The notes under the pieces: generated by a model
Database searches by the model: none
Seen by the model: only the letters and a program-made list of their open reading frames with translations
Told to the model about the DNA's origin: nothing
Part shown: positions 10,782 through 20,819 of the stretch, piece by piece
Position numbering within the stretch: position 1 is the first letter of the stretch
How the letters are laid out: each line of letters begins with the position of its first letter
Translations under genes and position numbers: made by a program
NCBI GenBank assembly: GCA_963921825.1
Contig: OY997592.1
Coordinates: forward strand, 24,369,432 to 24,433,431
Origin: Erodium maritimum
Taxonomy: Eukaryota; Streptophyta; Magnoliopsida; Geraniales; Geraniaceae
Direction: 5' to 3'
Length of the DNA stretch: 64,000 nt

Positions 10782-12678
10782 ATGAGCTCGTCCTCCAACT
10801 TGGGGCATCCGCCGGGTTTTGAACTACGTAATAGAGAGGGGTCTATGAGAAATACTATGGCTATTGGAACTGCAACAAGATTAGTTGAACCCCAGATTTC
10901 GACACAATTTCAGGCACAAATTTCACAGAATCAAGAGGAGTTCAGAGTGTTCATTCACAATCTCCCTCCTTCTACTTCGCCCCTTTGGTTACATAATCTC
11001 TTCTTGGAATGTGGAGAAATCACTTTGGCTGAGGCACCTAAGAGACCCAATACTAGAGGCAAATGGTTTGGTTTCATCACTTTCAAAACCAAACAGAGTT
11101 TGCTACAGAGCATCCAAATCTTCAATGGTTACTACTTGAAGGGCTTTAAATTGTTTGTCTCAGAAGAGTGGAGAAGGAATTTTGAAAAAACAAAAAGTAT
11201 CAACCGATCCTATTGGAGAAAAAAGAACTTGGATAATTTGGAGGATAGAAGTCCGATTTTGGAGAACTCTAACAAACCGGTGATAAAGGGTACTTTGGTT
11301 GAAGGTCACAGAGATTGGGTCAACAGAGGTCATCTAGCACTTTTACACAAAGATTATGCGTTATCTGTCATCAAAAATCACTTTGAATCCAAACGAGGTG
11401 GTAAGATTGCCATTAAAGCCCTTGGTGATCGGGTTGTTCTGGTATACTTCGAAGACACAAACTTGAAAAACAAGATTTAAAAGGAGATGCTGAGTGGTTA
11501 AATCCTTGGATGTCATTGATCTTGAACAAGAATTACGTATGCAAGGCTGGGGGAAATTTAGTTGGGTGGCAGTGATTGGTGTTCCCATTATGGCTTGGTG
11601 TGAACAGACCTTCCAAGATATTACTTCTGATTTGGGTACCTATGTGTGCACACATCTTATCGCATTGTTGGGAGACAATCTTGATGCAGCTTATGTCCTC
11701 ATCCATTCACAAAAATACATGAAAGTTCATAAAGATTCAGATTTGGAATTGGAAGAAGAGGTGTTTTAAATCATGACTTATTCGGTGGCCATAATTGTGG
11801 TGCCACAAAGAAGTTCTATCGGGGTTAGGTTGGTGTCGAATTTGGAGAACACATCAACATCCACAGATAATGAAGTGTCTAGTGAATTTGAGATCAGTCC
11901 CACTGAGGATTCTGAAAAGGAACAGAGGAATTTTTTACCAACTTCTGACAAGGTTTCTCCTCCTTTAATTACTGAACCATTGAGGAACACGATTGTGGGA
12001 ACAATTACTTCGGTTGAGTGCCAACAACCTTTGATTGTCATAGATGAGGCAGTTATGACCTCTAACTGGGTGAGTCCTGGGAAGAATAATAACTCCTTGG
12101 TATCTCCGACAACCTTCAAGGAGGTGCTAATTGCAACTGACACTTTTGGTGAAGATAATACTGTTACAATCAGCACTATTCTGGTTACTACTATTCCAAC
12201 CACACCAGTTGAGCTCTTGGTCGATGGGATGGGTCGACAGTTAGTAGCTTTGGAAAGGGTGGGCATTAATGTGGAGAGGGACATTCCTTCCTCTGCTACT
12301 GGTTTGGGGCCACTAATTCTAACACCAGAAATTCAAATTTCAGAATTGGAGGGAAGGGTTATTTCGAATTTATCTGCTAATCCTAGCATTAGTACACCTC
12401 TTGTTAACTGTTTGGGAAAGAAATCAAATACAAAGAAGGGTTCACATTCTGTGGTGGCTTATAATACAAGGTCAAAGAAGAAAGTCCCTACCCCCACTAT
12501 TCGAGCACCTATTACTTCTGGAAAAGGTTCAAAGAACTCACAATGTTTTAAACAAGGGGGAGTAGGGGCTTGGGACTATTGCAAGGCACTTGGACTCAAG
12601 GGTTATCTATCAGAAGATCAGATTGTGGAACAGTTTGAAAACCTTGAAAATGAAATCAATCCTACCGTGGAGTTGTAG
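10782..12678 (+). pseudogene. LINE 1 ORF1: RRM-bearing nucleic-acid-binding protein, broken
   Basis: ORF1 of plant L1 elements codes for an RNA-binding protein that packages the LINE RNA. An ATG at 10782 opens the frame. Residues about 50-130 form an RRM-like domain: the RNP2-like strand VFIHNLP and the RNP1-like strand KWFGFITF. The frame is lost near 11480 and continues in another frame from about 11494, where the block around FSWVAVIGVPIMAW resembles the block FSWFKVSGIPLSGW in the ORF1 at 18266-19990. A stop at 11767-11769 interrupts again, and the rest (11773-12678) is a low-complexity serine, threonine and proline-rich tail with a basic patch near 12465-12530. No zinc knuckle is seen. 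At least one frameshift and one stop make it a pseudogene. Confidence 0.85.
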
Positions 12679-12761
12679 ACAAACTCAGAAGATGAATTTT
12701 GTGATTTAGAGGATCTGGAGGATAGACATTTCTCCATTCCCACACAAAGACTCTCCTCACC

Positions 12762-15700
12762 ATGAGGATAGTCTCATGGAATGTTAGAGGGATCTCTTCC
12801 AGACAGAAGAAGAGAGCCCTTCGTAACGTGTGCTGCAAGCAACATCTAGACATGGTCTTGTTACAGGAATCCAAGTTGACCACTTTACCATTAAATTTTC
12901 TCTCTTGTTGCGGTTTCTCCCCAAATTGGGAGGCTATCTTCCTTCCTTCCTCGGGCAGTTCAAGTGGAGTCATTACCATCTGGAATACTTTGCTGTTTGA
13001 AGTGTTGAATTCTTTTGTTGATGAACATGCCATTTACTGGTCTGGTATCTATCTACCTACACAATTGGAACTAACCATTGTTAATGTATATGCTCCATGT
13101 GATCTAACTAAGAGGGCTGCCTTGTGGATCGATATTGGCTCTAAGATCAGCAATTATCTGGAGGATTTTATAGTGGATGGTGACTTCAATGCCATTCTTG
13201 ACCAGTCTGAGAAAACTGGCTCCTATTGGCCTACCATCAACACTAGGGATTTCAATAACTTTTTGATCAACTTGGGAGTTATTGATTTACAAATGTCTAG
13301 TGGGAGTTTTACTTGGTTTGGTCCTGGCTCCATTGCTTCAAGGTTGGATAGGTTTCTGATTACTCCTAGTCTTCTCTCTGCAGTCATTAATCTCTCTCAA
13401 TCCTATCTTAAGAGGTGTTTATCAGATCGCATGCCTATTCTTTTATCTGATCCTTGGTTAGATTGGGGAGCTAGACCATTTAAGTTTATCAATGCATGGA
13501 TCTCTCATGCTGATTTTTACACTGATACTCAACAGTCTTGGTCATCCATCATTGTTTATGGGTCTCCAGCTTATAAATTGTGGTTCAAATTAAAGGCCTT
13601 GAAAGGCTTTCTAAGGGGTTGGAATATATCCAAGTTTGGTTGGCTAGATACAGATATTGAGAGACTCAAAGTGGAGATACACTCACTAGACTCACTAATT
13701 GAGGACATACCCTTGATCCCCACTGAGGTGGCCTTGAGGGCTCTTCTTAATGCACAACTGATTCAGAAACTCAAACTACAGTCTAAGATTTGGTGTCAAA
13801 AGGCTAGGCTTCAGTGGAATAAAGATGGAGATAGGTGCACAAAGTTTTTTCTTATTGTGGCAAATTTTAATCACACCAAGAAGCAAATTACTCAGATTAT
13901 TGAGGGGGGGGGGGGGGGGGGGACCTGGACAACTCCATCTGAGATCAAGGAGGCTGCTAGAAATCACTTTGCCAACAGATTTTCTTAGGGCTCCTTGGTT
14001 ACTATTGACCTTAGTTCTCTCCCATTTCATTGTCTAACTACTGCTCAATCTCAGAATTTGGAAGCTATTTTCACTGAAGAAGAAGTTCTTTGTGCCATCA
14101 AGGCTTGCAATGGAGATAAGTCTCCAGGCCTTGATGGTTTCTCCGTGAAGTTCTATCAAACCTGTTGGAACTTTATTAAAAGTGACATCATGGATTTCAT
14201 GACACATTTCCATTGTGGTGGTCAGTTGGGCAAGGGTATCAATTCCACTTTCATAACCTTGATCCCTAAAATAGCCTCTCCTACTACCTTTGAAGATTTT
14301 AGACCCATTATTCTCATCACTAGTTCATACAAGATCATCTCTAAAGTTCTTGCTGCTAGACTGAAAGGTGTGATGAATTCTTTGGTACATGACACTCAAT
14401 CTGGTTTTATTGCTGGCAGACAAATCCTGGATGGAATTCTTATAGCTTCTGAACTCATACACTCAATCAAAGCTGAAAAACAAGAGGTGATTGTGTTCAA
14501 AGTTGATTTTGAAAAGGCTTATGACCATGTTAACTAGGGATCTCTTCACACACTACTGCATAAAATGGGTTTTGGTCAAAAATGGTTAGCTTGGATCACT
14601 GAATGTACTAAAGCTCATTCTTCTATCTTGATCAATGGTGCCCCTTCTGGTGATTTCCCATTATCCAGAGGCTTTAGACAAGGTTGTTCCTTATCTCCCT
14701 CTTGTTTGCTCTCATTGTTGAATGTCTACATCAACTCATGTCCAAGGCTACTTCATCCAATATGTTTTCTGGAATCCAAGTTAATCAACAAGGTCCATTC
14801 ATTTCACATCTACAATTTGCTGATGATACACTCATTTTTATTAAAGCTGGGCTCCAACAAGTCATTCATCTCAAGCACACTTTGAATTGTTTACAACAAG
14901 CAACTTGTCTCAAAATCAATTTCCAAAAGTCTAAGGTCCTGGTTATAAATGCTACTACTCTTTCATGTGAGGAGGTCTCATCCATCTTGGGATGTGCTAC
15001 CATGGATCTCCCCTTTGATTACTTAGGGTTTCAATTGGGAATTAATCCCAGAAGAAAGAAATGCTGGGAACCTGTCATCAAGAAATTCAAGCAGAAGCTC
15101 AATCTTTGGCAAGCCAGGCATAGATCCTTTGGAGGTAGAATCACTCTGATTAAATCCTCACTAAGCTCATTACCTCTTTATTACATGTCCTTGTTTAAAG
15201 CTCCTATAGGTGTGATCAAAGAAATGGACAAATGGCAGAAAAGATTTGTTTGGAATGGGACTGTCTCCAAGAAAGTTTTACACAAAGTCAGATGGAATTT
15301 GATTTGTAGGCCTAAGAATTTGGGAGGGCTTGGCATCAAAAATTTACACATAATGAATAAGGCTTTACTAGCTAGGTGGTGGCGGAGATTTGCACTTGAA
15401 TCTGACTTACTTTGGAAACAACTTCTTTGTGCTAAATATGGTTGGGACTTTTCCAGTTGGGACTTGTCTAAATTTATGCTGCACAATGGTCAATCCTTTA
15501 TTAGGCACATTCAGTCCCTCCTCTCTGTTCCTTCCTTTGCTGATGCATTTGGAGCAGTTGGTCTCATTTGGGAGGTCAAATCTGGTAACACTATACAGTT
15601 TTGGGAAGATGTTTGGTTGTCAGACATAGCCTTACAATTCAAGTACCAAAGATTATTCCATCTCAGTACACAAAAGAGGTTGGTGATCTCTCAGTTCTGG

Positions 15701-16435
15701 TTTGAAGGGGACTGGATTCTTACTTTTAGAAGAGACCTCAGAGGTTAGGAGATTGGTGAATTTCACTTATTGGCAGATGTCTTGAATCTCCATCAGCTGA
15801 CTGAGGGACAAGATAAGGTCTCTTGGAGACATGATCAGAGGGGCTTCTCAGTTAAGATGGTGTATAAAGTGCTTGACACCCTAGGAGATCTGCATTTTGA
15901 CAGGCCTGCCTTGCTTTGGGCACCCATCCTCCCTCCTAAAATTGCAACATTTGTTTGGTTATTGTGCATGCATGCCATACCTACCAGATGCTATCTCTTA
16001 TCTAGGGGCTTATATACTGGTTGCATTTGGTGTCCTTTTTGTAATGAGGAACCAGAAGAGCAGAACCATTTATTTTTATCTTGCAGGTTCTATTGGGTTA
16101 TTTGGTGCAAAGTTCTACATTGGTGGTCTATTTTTACTACAACACCTGACCAAATTCAACTATGGTTCATTTCTTGGAATGGTCTTCAGAACAAGTCAAG
16201 ACACTGGTCTTTTCTGGCCTCTATTGTGCTATGGATGATCTGGCTGGCAAGAAACAATAGGATTTTCAATGAGGTTTTTGACAGTCCTGACATTATTTTT
16301 CAACACATTCAGAGTTACTCCTTTCAACTACTATGGGCTAAATTCAACAACAACAACTCCTTCTCCTTTCTGAATTGGATCAACACTCCTTGGTCTTGCA
16401 AGTTGAGGAAAGCTGGTGTTCTGTTATTGACTTAG
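12762..16435 (+). pseudogene. LINE 1 ORF2: endonuclease-reverse transcriptase, broken
   Basis: ORF2 nicks target DNA and copies the LINE RNA into it. The ATG at 12762 opens with RIVSWNVRG, the start of an EEP (APE-like) endonuclease; LLQESKL, VNVYAPCD and VDGDFN follow. The catalytic SDH motif reads SDRMPILL, so the key histidine is arginine. The reverse transcriptase covers about 14080-15250, with GDKSPGLDGF, FKVDFEKAYDHV and the catalytic FADD (QFADDTLIF). The zf-RVT region near 15950-16110 keeps CPFC, an H and a C. The reading frame is broken by in-frame TAG stops at 13986, 14535 and 15746 and by a frameshift near 14700-14750. No RNase H domain follows. A run of 19 G interrupts the linker at 13904-13922 but keeps the frame. 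Confidence 0.92.
13904..13922 (+). repeat. G19 homopolymer inside ORF2
   Basis: Nineteen consecutive G between the endonuclease and reverse transcriptase domains. With 18 extra G after GAG the frame is kept and codes for six glycines. Such a run in a coding region is unusual and may be an expansion, or a sequencing or assembly artefact. Confidence 0.9.
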
Positions 16436-17195
16436 TGTTTGCTTGGGCCACAAGTCTCTAACTACTGAATTGGGGGTTTGGGGTGGTTTAGGGGGAAGGG
16501 ATGGGTACTGTTGTGAGTTGTGGTAAGGACTTCTGTGCTTTTTACTATTTTGTTGGTCTATTGGTGTGGGGGTAGAATTTTAATCTCTAGTTTTCTTGTA
16601 GAGAGGGGGTAGTTGCATTAGGTTGAGGGTACTAGGTGTGAACTGGTGACTACTCTTTCAGTTGACTGAGTTTTGGGCTAACTTTGGTTTACTGTTTTTC
16701 TTGACTATACTATCTATCTTTTTTAGTTTTGGTCTCCTTTAGGGCCATCTCATTTGGGGGTACTTTCATTGACAACTTTTGGCTTGGATGGCTTAATTGG
16801 ACTACCATTGCTTTGCTGATATAAATCGCTGCAACTTTCAGTTGGGAACACTACTGGGAACACTAAGACTTTGGAGTCTTGTGGGATACATCATTGCTGC
16901 AGAAGGGGAATTGGTTTTGCTGGTTTGATCAACATGACTGTTCTTAGGTCATGGGGTACTTTTTTCAGGGTATTGTTCTGTTTTGTACCTAGAATGGAAC
17001 GATTGGGTTTCAAGGGTTAAGGCTCATTGGGTTTAAGGTGACTTGGGGTACAAGTAACTGTTTTGGGTTACTTAGGTTACAAGTTTTCCTTTGATAAATC
17101 AAGGGTGTAATGGTACTTGAGGGTTTATCCCTTTCCCTTGCCTTTCAATCGAAAGCTAGGGCTCAATAAAAACAAAAAATTGCTGATCAAAAAAA
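16436..17195 (+). other. 3' untranslated region of LINE 1
   Basis: G- and T-rich, without coding frames, ending in an AATAAA-like signal (CTCAATAAAAAC, near 17163) and an A tract at 17189-17198 that runs into the target-site duplication. Typical for plant L1 elements. Confidence 0.75.
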
Positions 17196-17210
17196 AAACC
17201 TTTCAAACTA
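17196..17210. repeat. Target-site duplication of LINE 1, right copy
   Basis: Exact repeat of 10524-10538, directly after the A-rich tail. Confidence 0.9.
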
Positions 17211-17412
17211 CAACTGCTAGATATGCAAGAAGAAAATAAACACAGGTCTTTTATTTTTATGTAACTATGTCCATAGCGATTGACAGAACAAATTTAGGAG
17301 AGCTTTATTGAGTTAGGAAAGAAAAACCCAGGTAATAAAAAAGGTACCAAGATCTCCTTATCCCCAGGTGGTTGAATAGTGAAGAATAGTTGAGACTATT
17401 GTAATGCCATAA

Positions 17413-18034
17413 TGTCACGCCCCGACAGATCATCAAGTTTTTGTCACGCACGGCTACGAGTATTTTGTCCACGCTCGTTGGAACCGTCCAACGTTATCCG
17501 GTCTGAAACACGGCGTGGCGTGCTAGGTTTTACCCGTCGTGCTCTTTACGACACGACCTTGTCTCCGTGACCAACCAAGACTGTGCAAAGGTGACAAAGA
17601 CCATGCATGCCGTGCATGCATATATCTTGGGACATTGGCTTGCTTATGTGGCAAGGAGCTTACTTGTGCCCCTACATGGAAACACAAGCTCTTGCAAAGC
17701 TTAGCACAAGTCACACACATGGTGACCAGACGCCAACATCATCTTAGCACACATGGATCAGACGGCCACCTTTGGAGACCACATGGAGCCATGCTCCAAA
17801 ACCCACGGCCACTACTTCCTTAAGCACATAGGGAACCCATAAATGCTCATACTTACGTGGCTTTCACGCAAGGACTCCTTGCTTATGAAGTTTAATTACT
17901 TAGCCATTAAGGCTCCATACTTGAGTAGTATAAATAAGGTTAGTTAGTTCATTTGTAAACCATCCAACCCTTTTGTATTCAATTCACCCATTTTAGATTC
18001 CTAGGCTTGATATTGTAACCGTAGTTTTTGTATT
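17413..18034 (+). repeat. 5' LTR of the gypsy element, first half
   Basis: TGTCACGCCCCGACAG start; TATAAATA box at 17929-17936. Matches 23351-23910 closely. The LTR continues after the LINE at 20416. Confidence 0.82.
18017..18034. repeat. Target-site duplication of LINE 2, left copy
   Basis: The 18 bases AACCGTAGTTTTTGTATT recur with one mismatch at 20398-20415. The uninterrupted LTR at 23896-23914 shows the empty site. Confidence 0.85.
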
Positions 18035-18265
18035 TAAGTCTCCTCAACCTCCTGTTTGCGGCCGGTCACGGCTGCCTGGTCGCCGGCGTGTTTCCCTTAA
18101 TCCCAACCTCATCTCAGATGTTATGATTCTCCTCCTCGTCTGATTAAGAACAGTCCTTCAACTTGTCGTCGTTGATTTCGGTTCCGATTCTGGGCGTCAC
18201 TGTCACGGAGTTGCTGAGCAGAGTGGGATCGCTTCTTCTCCGTTTTGTTTCGGCGACCTCGGCCT

Positions 18266-19990
18266 ATGTTGCTCAGTGACTCGGTTCTGTGGATTCACAA
18301 CTCGGGAAAGAAAAGTTCGGCGATGGGCGACGACATCTCTGTTTCGGCGATGGGCGACGAATCTGATTTCCGAGAGAGAGTGATTGAAGGGAAGGTGATG
18401 CGGGTTCCAAAGTTGGCTTCTGTGATTTGCAGGTTGGAAGGCTCAGCTCAAGTTCCGATTAGAACAAATTTCAATCTGGGTCGAGCGAAGCAAGGTCCGG
18501 CAGGTATGGCTGTTTTGGGTTCTTCTTCTTTGTCTGTTGATGCTGTCCGAGAGAAAGGTATGGATTTTTTGTCTGATCCTGTCCAATGTAAAGCCTCAAT
18601 TGCAAAGGACATTGTTAAACTTTTCTTGTGCACTTTACCTCCGGGTACAAACCGTTTGAAATTGAGGTCTTGGCTGGAGAAGATCACTACTGTTTCCAGA
18701 GTTTTTGTGAGCAAAAGACAAAATTCTGGTGGGAGTTTTTTCGGTTTTGCGTCAGTCAATTCAAAGGAAGAAGCAGCTCGTGTAATCGATTCTTACAATG
18801 GGTCTGTTTGGGAGAAGTATAAGGTTTTCGTATCCAAGGCTTGGCCTGAAAATATGAGCAAACGTCTGGGGAGGCTCAAGGAAGAGAAGTTAGGGTCATC
18901 TGAAATTTTGAATCTTTCTTCCAGCAACCTTAAGGTTTTAGGAGCAAAATCAAACTATTTATCTCCTTGGGTTGAGTCAGGTATTATGGGAGTTGCTAGT
19001 TCTATTTTTTCTATGGAGGAGCTGAAACAAATAATCAGTAGAGAAGTGAATTTGGACGTGCAAATCAGATGCCTTGGCAGTAGAATTTTCTTGTTCCTAT
19101 CAGCTGATAGTGAAGTTTTGTATGGTATTCTTAATTCTATTTGGTGTTGGAGCAAGGAGAAGTTTTTAATGTTCGATAGGGCTACTGATTGGCTAAATAT
19201 TGAGGGATGTTTTTCCTGGTTCAAAGTGTCTGGAATCCCTTTGTCAGGTTGGTGTATGAACACGTTCATTGCTTTAGGAAGCTCGGTTGGGTCTTTTATT
19301 CTGGCTTTGAGGGATGAAGCTTCAGTGGAGCTTGACTGTAATTACTTCCTGGTGAAGTGTGAGCCGACCATGATCTCTGCTTCCAGACAACTAATTTTGG
19401 AAGGTAAGGTGTTTCCTATATATTTACAGAATATTGAAGCTAGTAGTGTGCCCAAGAGAGAAGTCGAGATGTTATCTCAAGTTGGAGTTGTAAGGAATGA
19501 TCAAGTGAGAACTGTGGAGGCTTCTCTTGATCTGCACGACAGAGTGAAGTTCCCTCCTCCGGAAACTCTGACGAAGAACAAAGGGTTGCTGCGTGAATCA
19601 TCCCCCTCGGCCAGTAAAATGGCGGACTCCCAGAGCAAGAACAACACGAGCCCATTGAGTCTTATGCGTGGGCCTCTTGGTATTAGGGATGGGACCTCTG
19701 TCAATCGCGATTTGCTATCTTCAGGTAAACCTTCTTACGTTTATCGTTCTTATGCGGCAAGGGGCTGCTCTTTGCGAAAGGAGTACGCTGACCGAGATAA
19801 AAGATGGAAGCTACTCAAAGCTAGTCGGAAAGCCATTGCTGGTAATCCGGAAGCTGCAGATCAAATTGAAGCTTTGGACTTTGAGCTAGATGATTCAGTT
19901 GATCCCGAGTTTCAAGAGGACTCTGAAGATTTCTGCACGGATGATGAGATAGAAGAGGGAGTCTCCCTCCCTACTTCTTTACCTGTCTAG
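18266..19990 (+). CDS. LINE 2 ORF1: RRM-bearing RNA-binding protein, open
   Basis: An uninterrupted frame of 574 codons from the ATG at 18266; the frame is open a little further upstream but only with a TTG. Further possible starts are the ATGs at 18323 and 18350. Residues about 117-191 form an RRM: the RNP2-like VKLFLCTLP and the RNP1-like SFFGFASV, followed by the conserved KYKVFVSKAWP. A second conserved block around CFSWFKVSGIPLSGW (19210-19260) also occurs in LINE 1 ORF1. The C-terminal third is serine-rich and ends in an acidic stretch (DFELDDSVDPEF, EDFCTDDEIEEG). No CCHC knuckle is seen. The expected role is coating the LINE RNA. It lies inside a transposable element and is not a host gene. 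Its intact state contrasts with the loss of ORF2 next to it. Confidence 0.85.
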   Translation: MLLSDSVLWIHNSGKKSSAMGDDISVSAMGDESDFRERVIEGKVMRVPKLASVICRLEGSAQVPIRTNFNLGRAKQGPAGMAVLGSSSLSVDAVREKGMDFLSDPVQCKASIAKDIVKLFLCTLPPGTNRLKLRSWLEKITTVSRVFVSKRQNSGGSFFGFASVNSKEEAARVIDSYNGSVWEKYKVFVSKAWPENMSKRLGRLKEEKLGSSEILNLSSSNLKVLGAKSNYLSPWVESGIMGVASSIFSMEELKQIISREVNLDVQIRCLGSRIFLFLSADSEVLYGILNSIWCWSKEKFLMFDRATDWLNIEGCFSWFKVSGIPLSGWCMNTFIALGSSVGSFILALRDEASVELDCNYFLVKCEPTMISASRQLILEGKVFPIYLQNIEASSVPKREVEMLSQVGVVRNDQVRTVEASLDLHDRVKFPPPETLTKNKGLLRESSPSASKMADSQSKNNTSPLSLMRGPLGIRDGTSVNRDLLSSGKPSYVYRSYAARGCSLRKEYADRDKRWKLLKASRKAIAGNPEAADQIEALDFELDDSVDPEFQEDSEDFCTDDEIEEGVSLPTSLPV

Positions 19991-20000
19991 TTGATGTACG

Positions 20001-20131
20001 ATGGTTATTTTCATCTCCTGGAACGTGAAGGGGATGTATGTCGTCCAGTAGAGACGGAGTTTTAGGGTGGCGCTTGTAAAGCAAAACCCGAATTTTGGTA
20101 TAGTTACAGGAAATGACAAGGGAAGTTATGT
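20001..20131 (+). pseudogene. LINE 2 ORF2 relict: first part of the endonuclease domain
   Basis: The ATG at 20001, ten bases after the ORF1 stop, opens with MVIFISWNVKG, the hallmark start of the EEP endonuclease of L1 ORF2. A stop comes after 16 codons (TAG at 20049-20051). A second frame downstream still reads like VALVKQNPNFGIVTG, which fits the next part of the domain. After about 20131 the sequence is 3' untranslated region. Endonuclease core, reverse transcriptase and zf-RVT are all missing. Confidence 0.75.
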
Positions 20132-20397
20132 CGTTTCTTTTTTGTGAAGCTGTGGTTTTTAGGGGAGACTGGGATTCGGCCTTGGTACTTTCTGCAGGAC
20201 CTTCTGGGTGCAGTGGAAGGTGTCCTCGTGATAGTTTGTTGAGCCGCAGGCATGGAAGGGTTTACGCTGGTTCTATTAGTTGTTTTTGATTTCCCCTGTG
20301 TTCTTTTGGTTTAGTTGTTCTTGTGTTGCCTTTCGGGGTATTCTTTCAGGGATTCACTTTGGATCTCTTTAATAATAATTTCATCGCCTATAAAAAA
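20132..20397 (+). other. 3' untranslated region and tail of LINE 2
   Basis: G- and T-rich sequence ending in TAATAATAATT, a short spacer and eight A just before the right target-site copy at 20398-20415. Confidence 0.7.
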
Positions 20398-20415
20398 AAC
20401 CGTAGCTTTTGTATT
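20398..20415. repeat. Target-site duplication of LINE 2, right copy
   Basis: AACCGTAGCTTTTGTATT differs from the left copy by one base. Confidence 0.85.
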
Positions 20416-20805
20416 CCCATTTCCATTATAATGCCAAAAAGCATTTAAAGCAAGCCGTGACTTGTTCCTGTGTTATTAGTCTTGGTGGTTTGGTTTATAT
20501 GATTGACAATTCTCTTGGTCTGAAAATGTATCCTTCCGCAGCGCACCGATTCAAGAAGGCTGACATGGAACTGATCACTCTGAATGTTGGGCGAGCCGAG
20601 AGGTACGAGATGAGAGCCGAGCAGCGCGTCAGAAGGACAACTCGCGGGGCGTCATAGTTGGGATCAGAGCCTGTTCCCGGGCGCTCCTAGACGAGACCTC
20701 TCGGGCCGTCACAAATGGTATCAGAACATGCTGACTTGGGACAGGTTTGGCAAAGTTGCCCTGTCCAAGTGTGGGCGTCCGTGCGCATGAAGTAAGGTTG
20801 TCACA
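20416..20805 (+). repeat. 5' LTR of the gypsy element, second half
   Basis: Continues the LTR broken by LINE 2 and matches 23911-24295. It contains two primer-site-like motifs inside the LTR (TGGGATCAGAGC at 20659-20670 and TGGTATCAGAAC at 20716-20727), each preceded by a GTCA(C/T)A that resembles an LTR end. The LTR proper ends GTCACA at 20805, just before the third and presumably working primer site. Confidence 0.78.
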
Positions 20806-20807
20806 GT

Positions 20808-20818
20808 TGGTATCAGAG
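20808..20818 (+). promoter_or_regulatory. Primer-binding site (initiator tRNA-Met)
   Basis: TGGTATCAGAG is complementary to the 3' end of plant initiator tRNA-Met and follows the LTR end by two bases. It would prime minus-strand DNA synthesis. Confidence 0.8.
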
Positions 20819-20819
20819 G

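Larger units (their letters stand above)
10539..17195 (+). mobile_element. Full-length plant L1-type LINE (LINE 1), inactivated
   Basis: A 6.66-kb non-LTR retrotransposon bounded by a perfect 15-bp target-site duplication. It has a leader of about 240 bp, a broken ORF1 (10782-12678), a broken ORF2 (12762-16435) with endonuclease, reverse transcriptase and zf-RVT domains, a G/T-rich 3' untranslated region of about 750 bp, and a short A-rich tail. All parts are in the order expected for plant L1 elements, and the length is that of a complete copy. Both frames carry stops or shifts, so it cannot move on its own now. Confidence 0.92.
18035..20397 (+). mobile_element. LINE 2: L1-type element with intact ORF1 and deleted ORF2
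   Basis: A 2.36-kb non-LTR element inserted in a gypsy LTR, bounded by an 18-bp target-site duplication (one mismatch) and ending in an A tract. It has a leader of about 230 bp, a complete ORF1 (18266-19990) and the first bases of ORF2 (from 20001). The rest of ORF2, normally over 3 kb, is gone; a 3' untranslated region of about 260 bp follows directly. Because the target-site duplication and tail are intact, the shortened form was probably what inserted, using reverse transcriptase from a full-length relative. A deletion after insertion is the alternative. Confidence 0.85.

Noticed and set aside
18266-19990. RRM protein that might be a host gene
   Set aside because: It lies between LINE target duplications, resembles LINE 1 ORF1 in two blocks, and is followed by the start of an L1 endonuclease. 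It is LINE ORF1.
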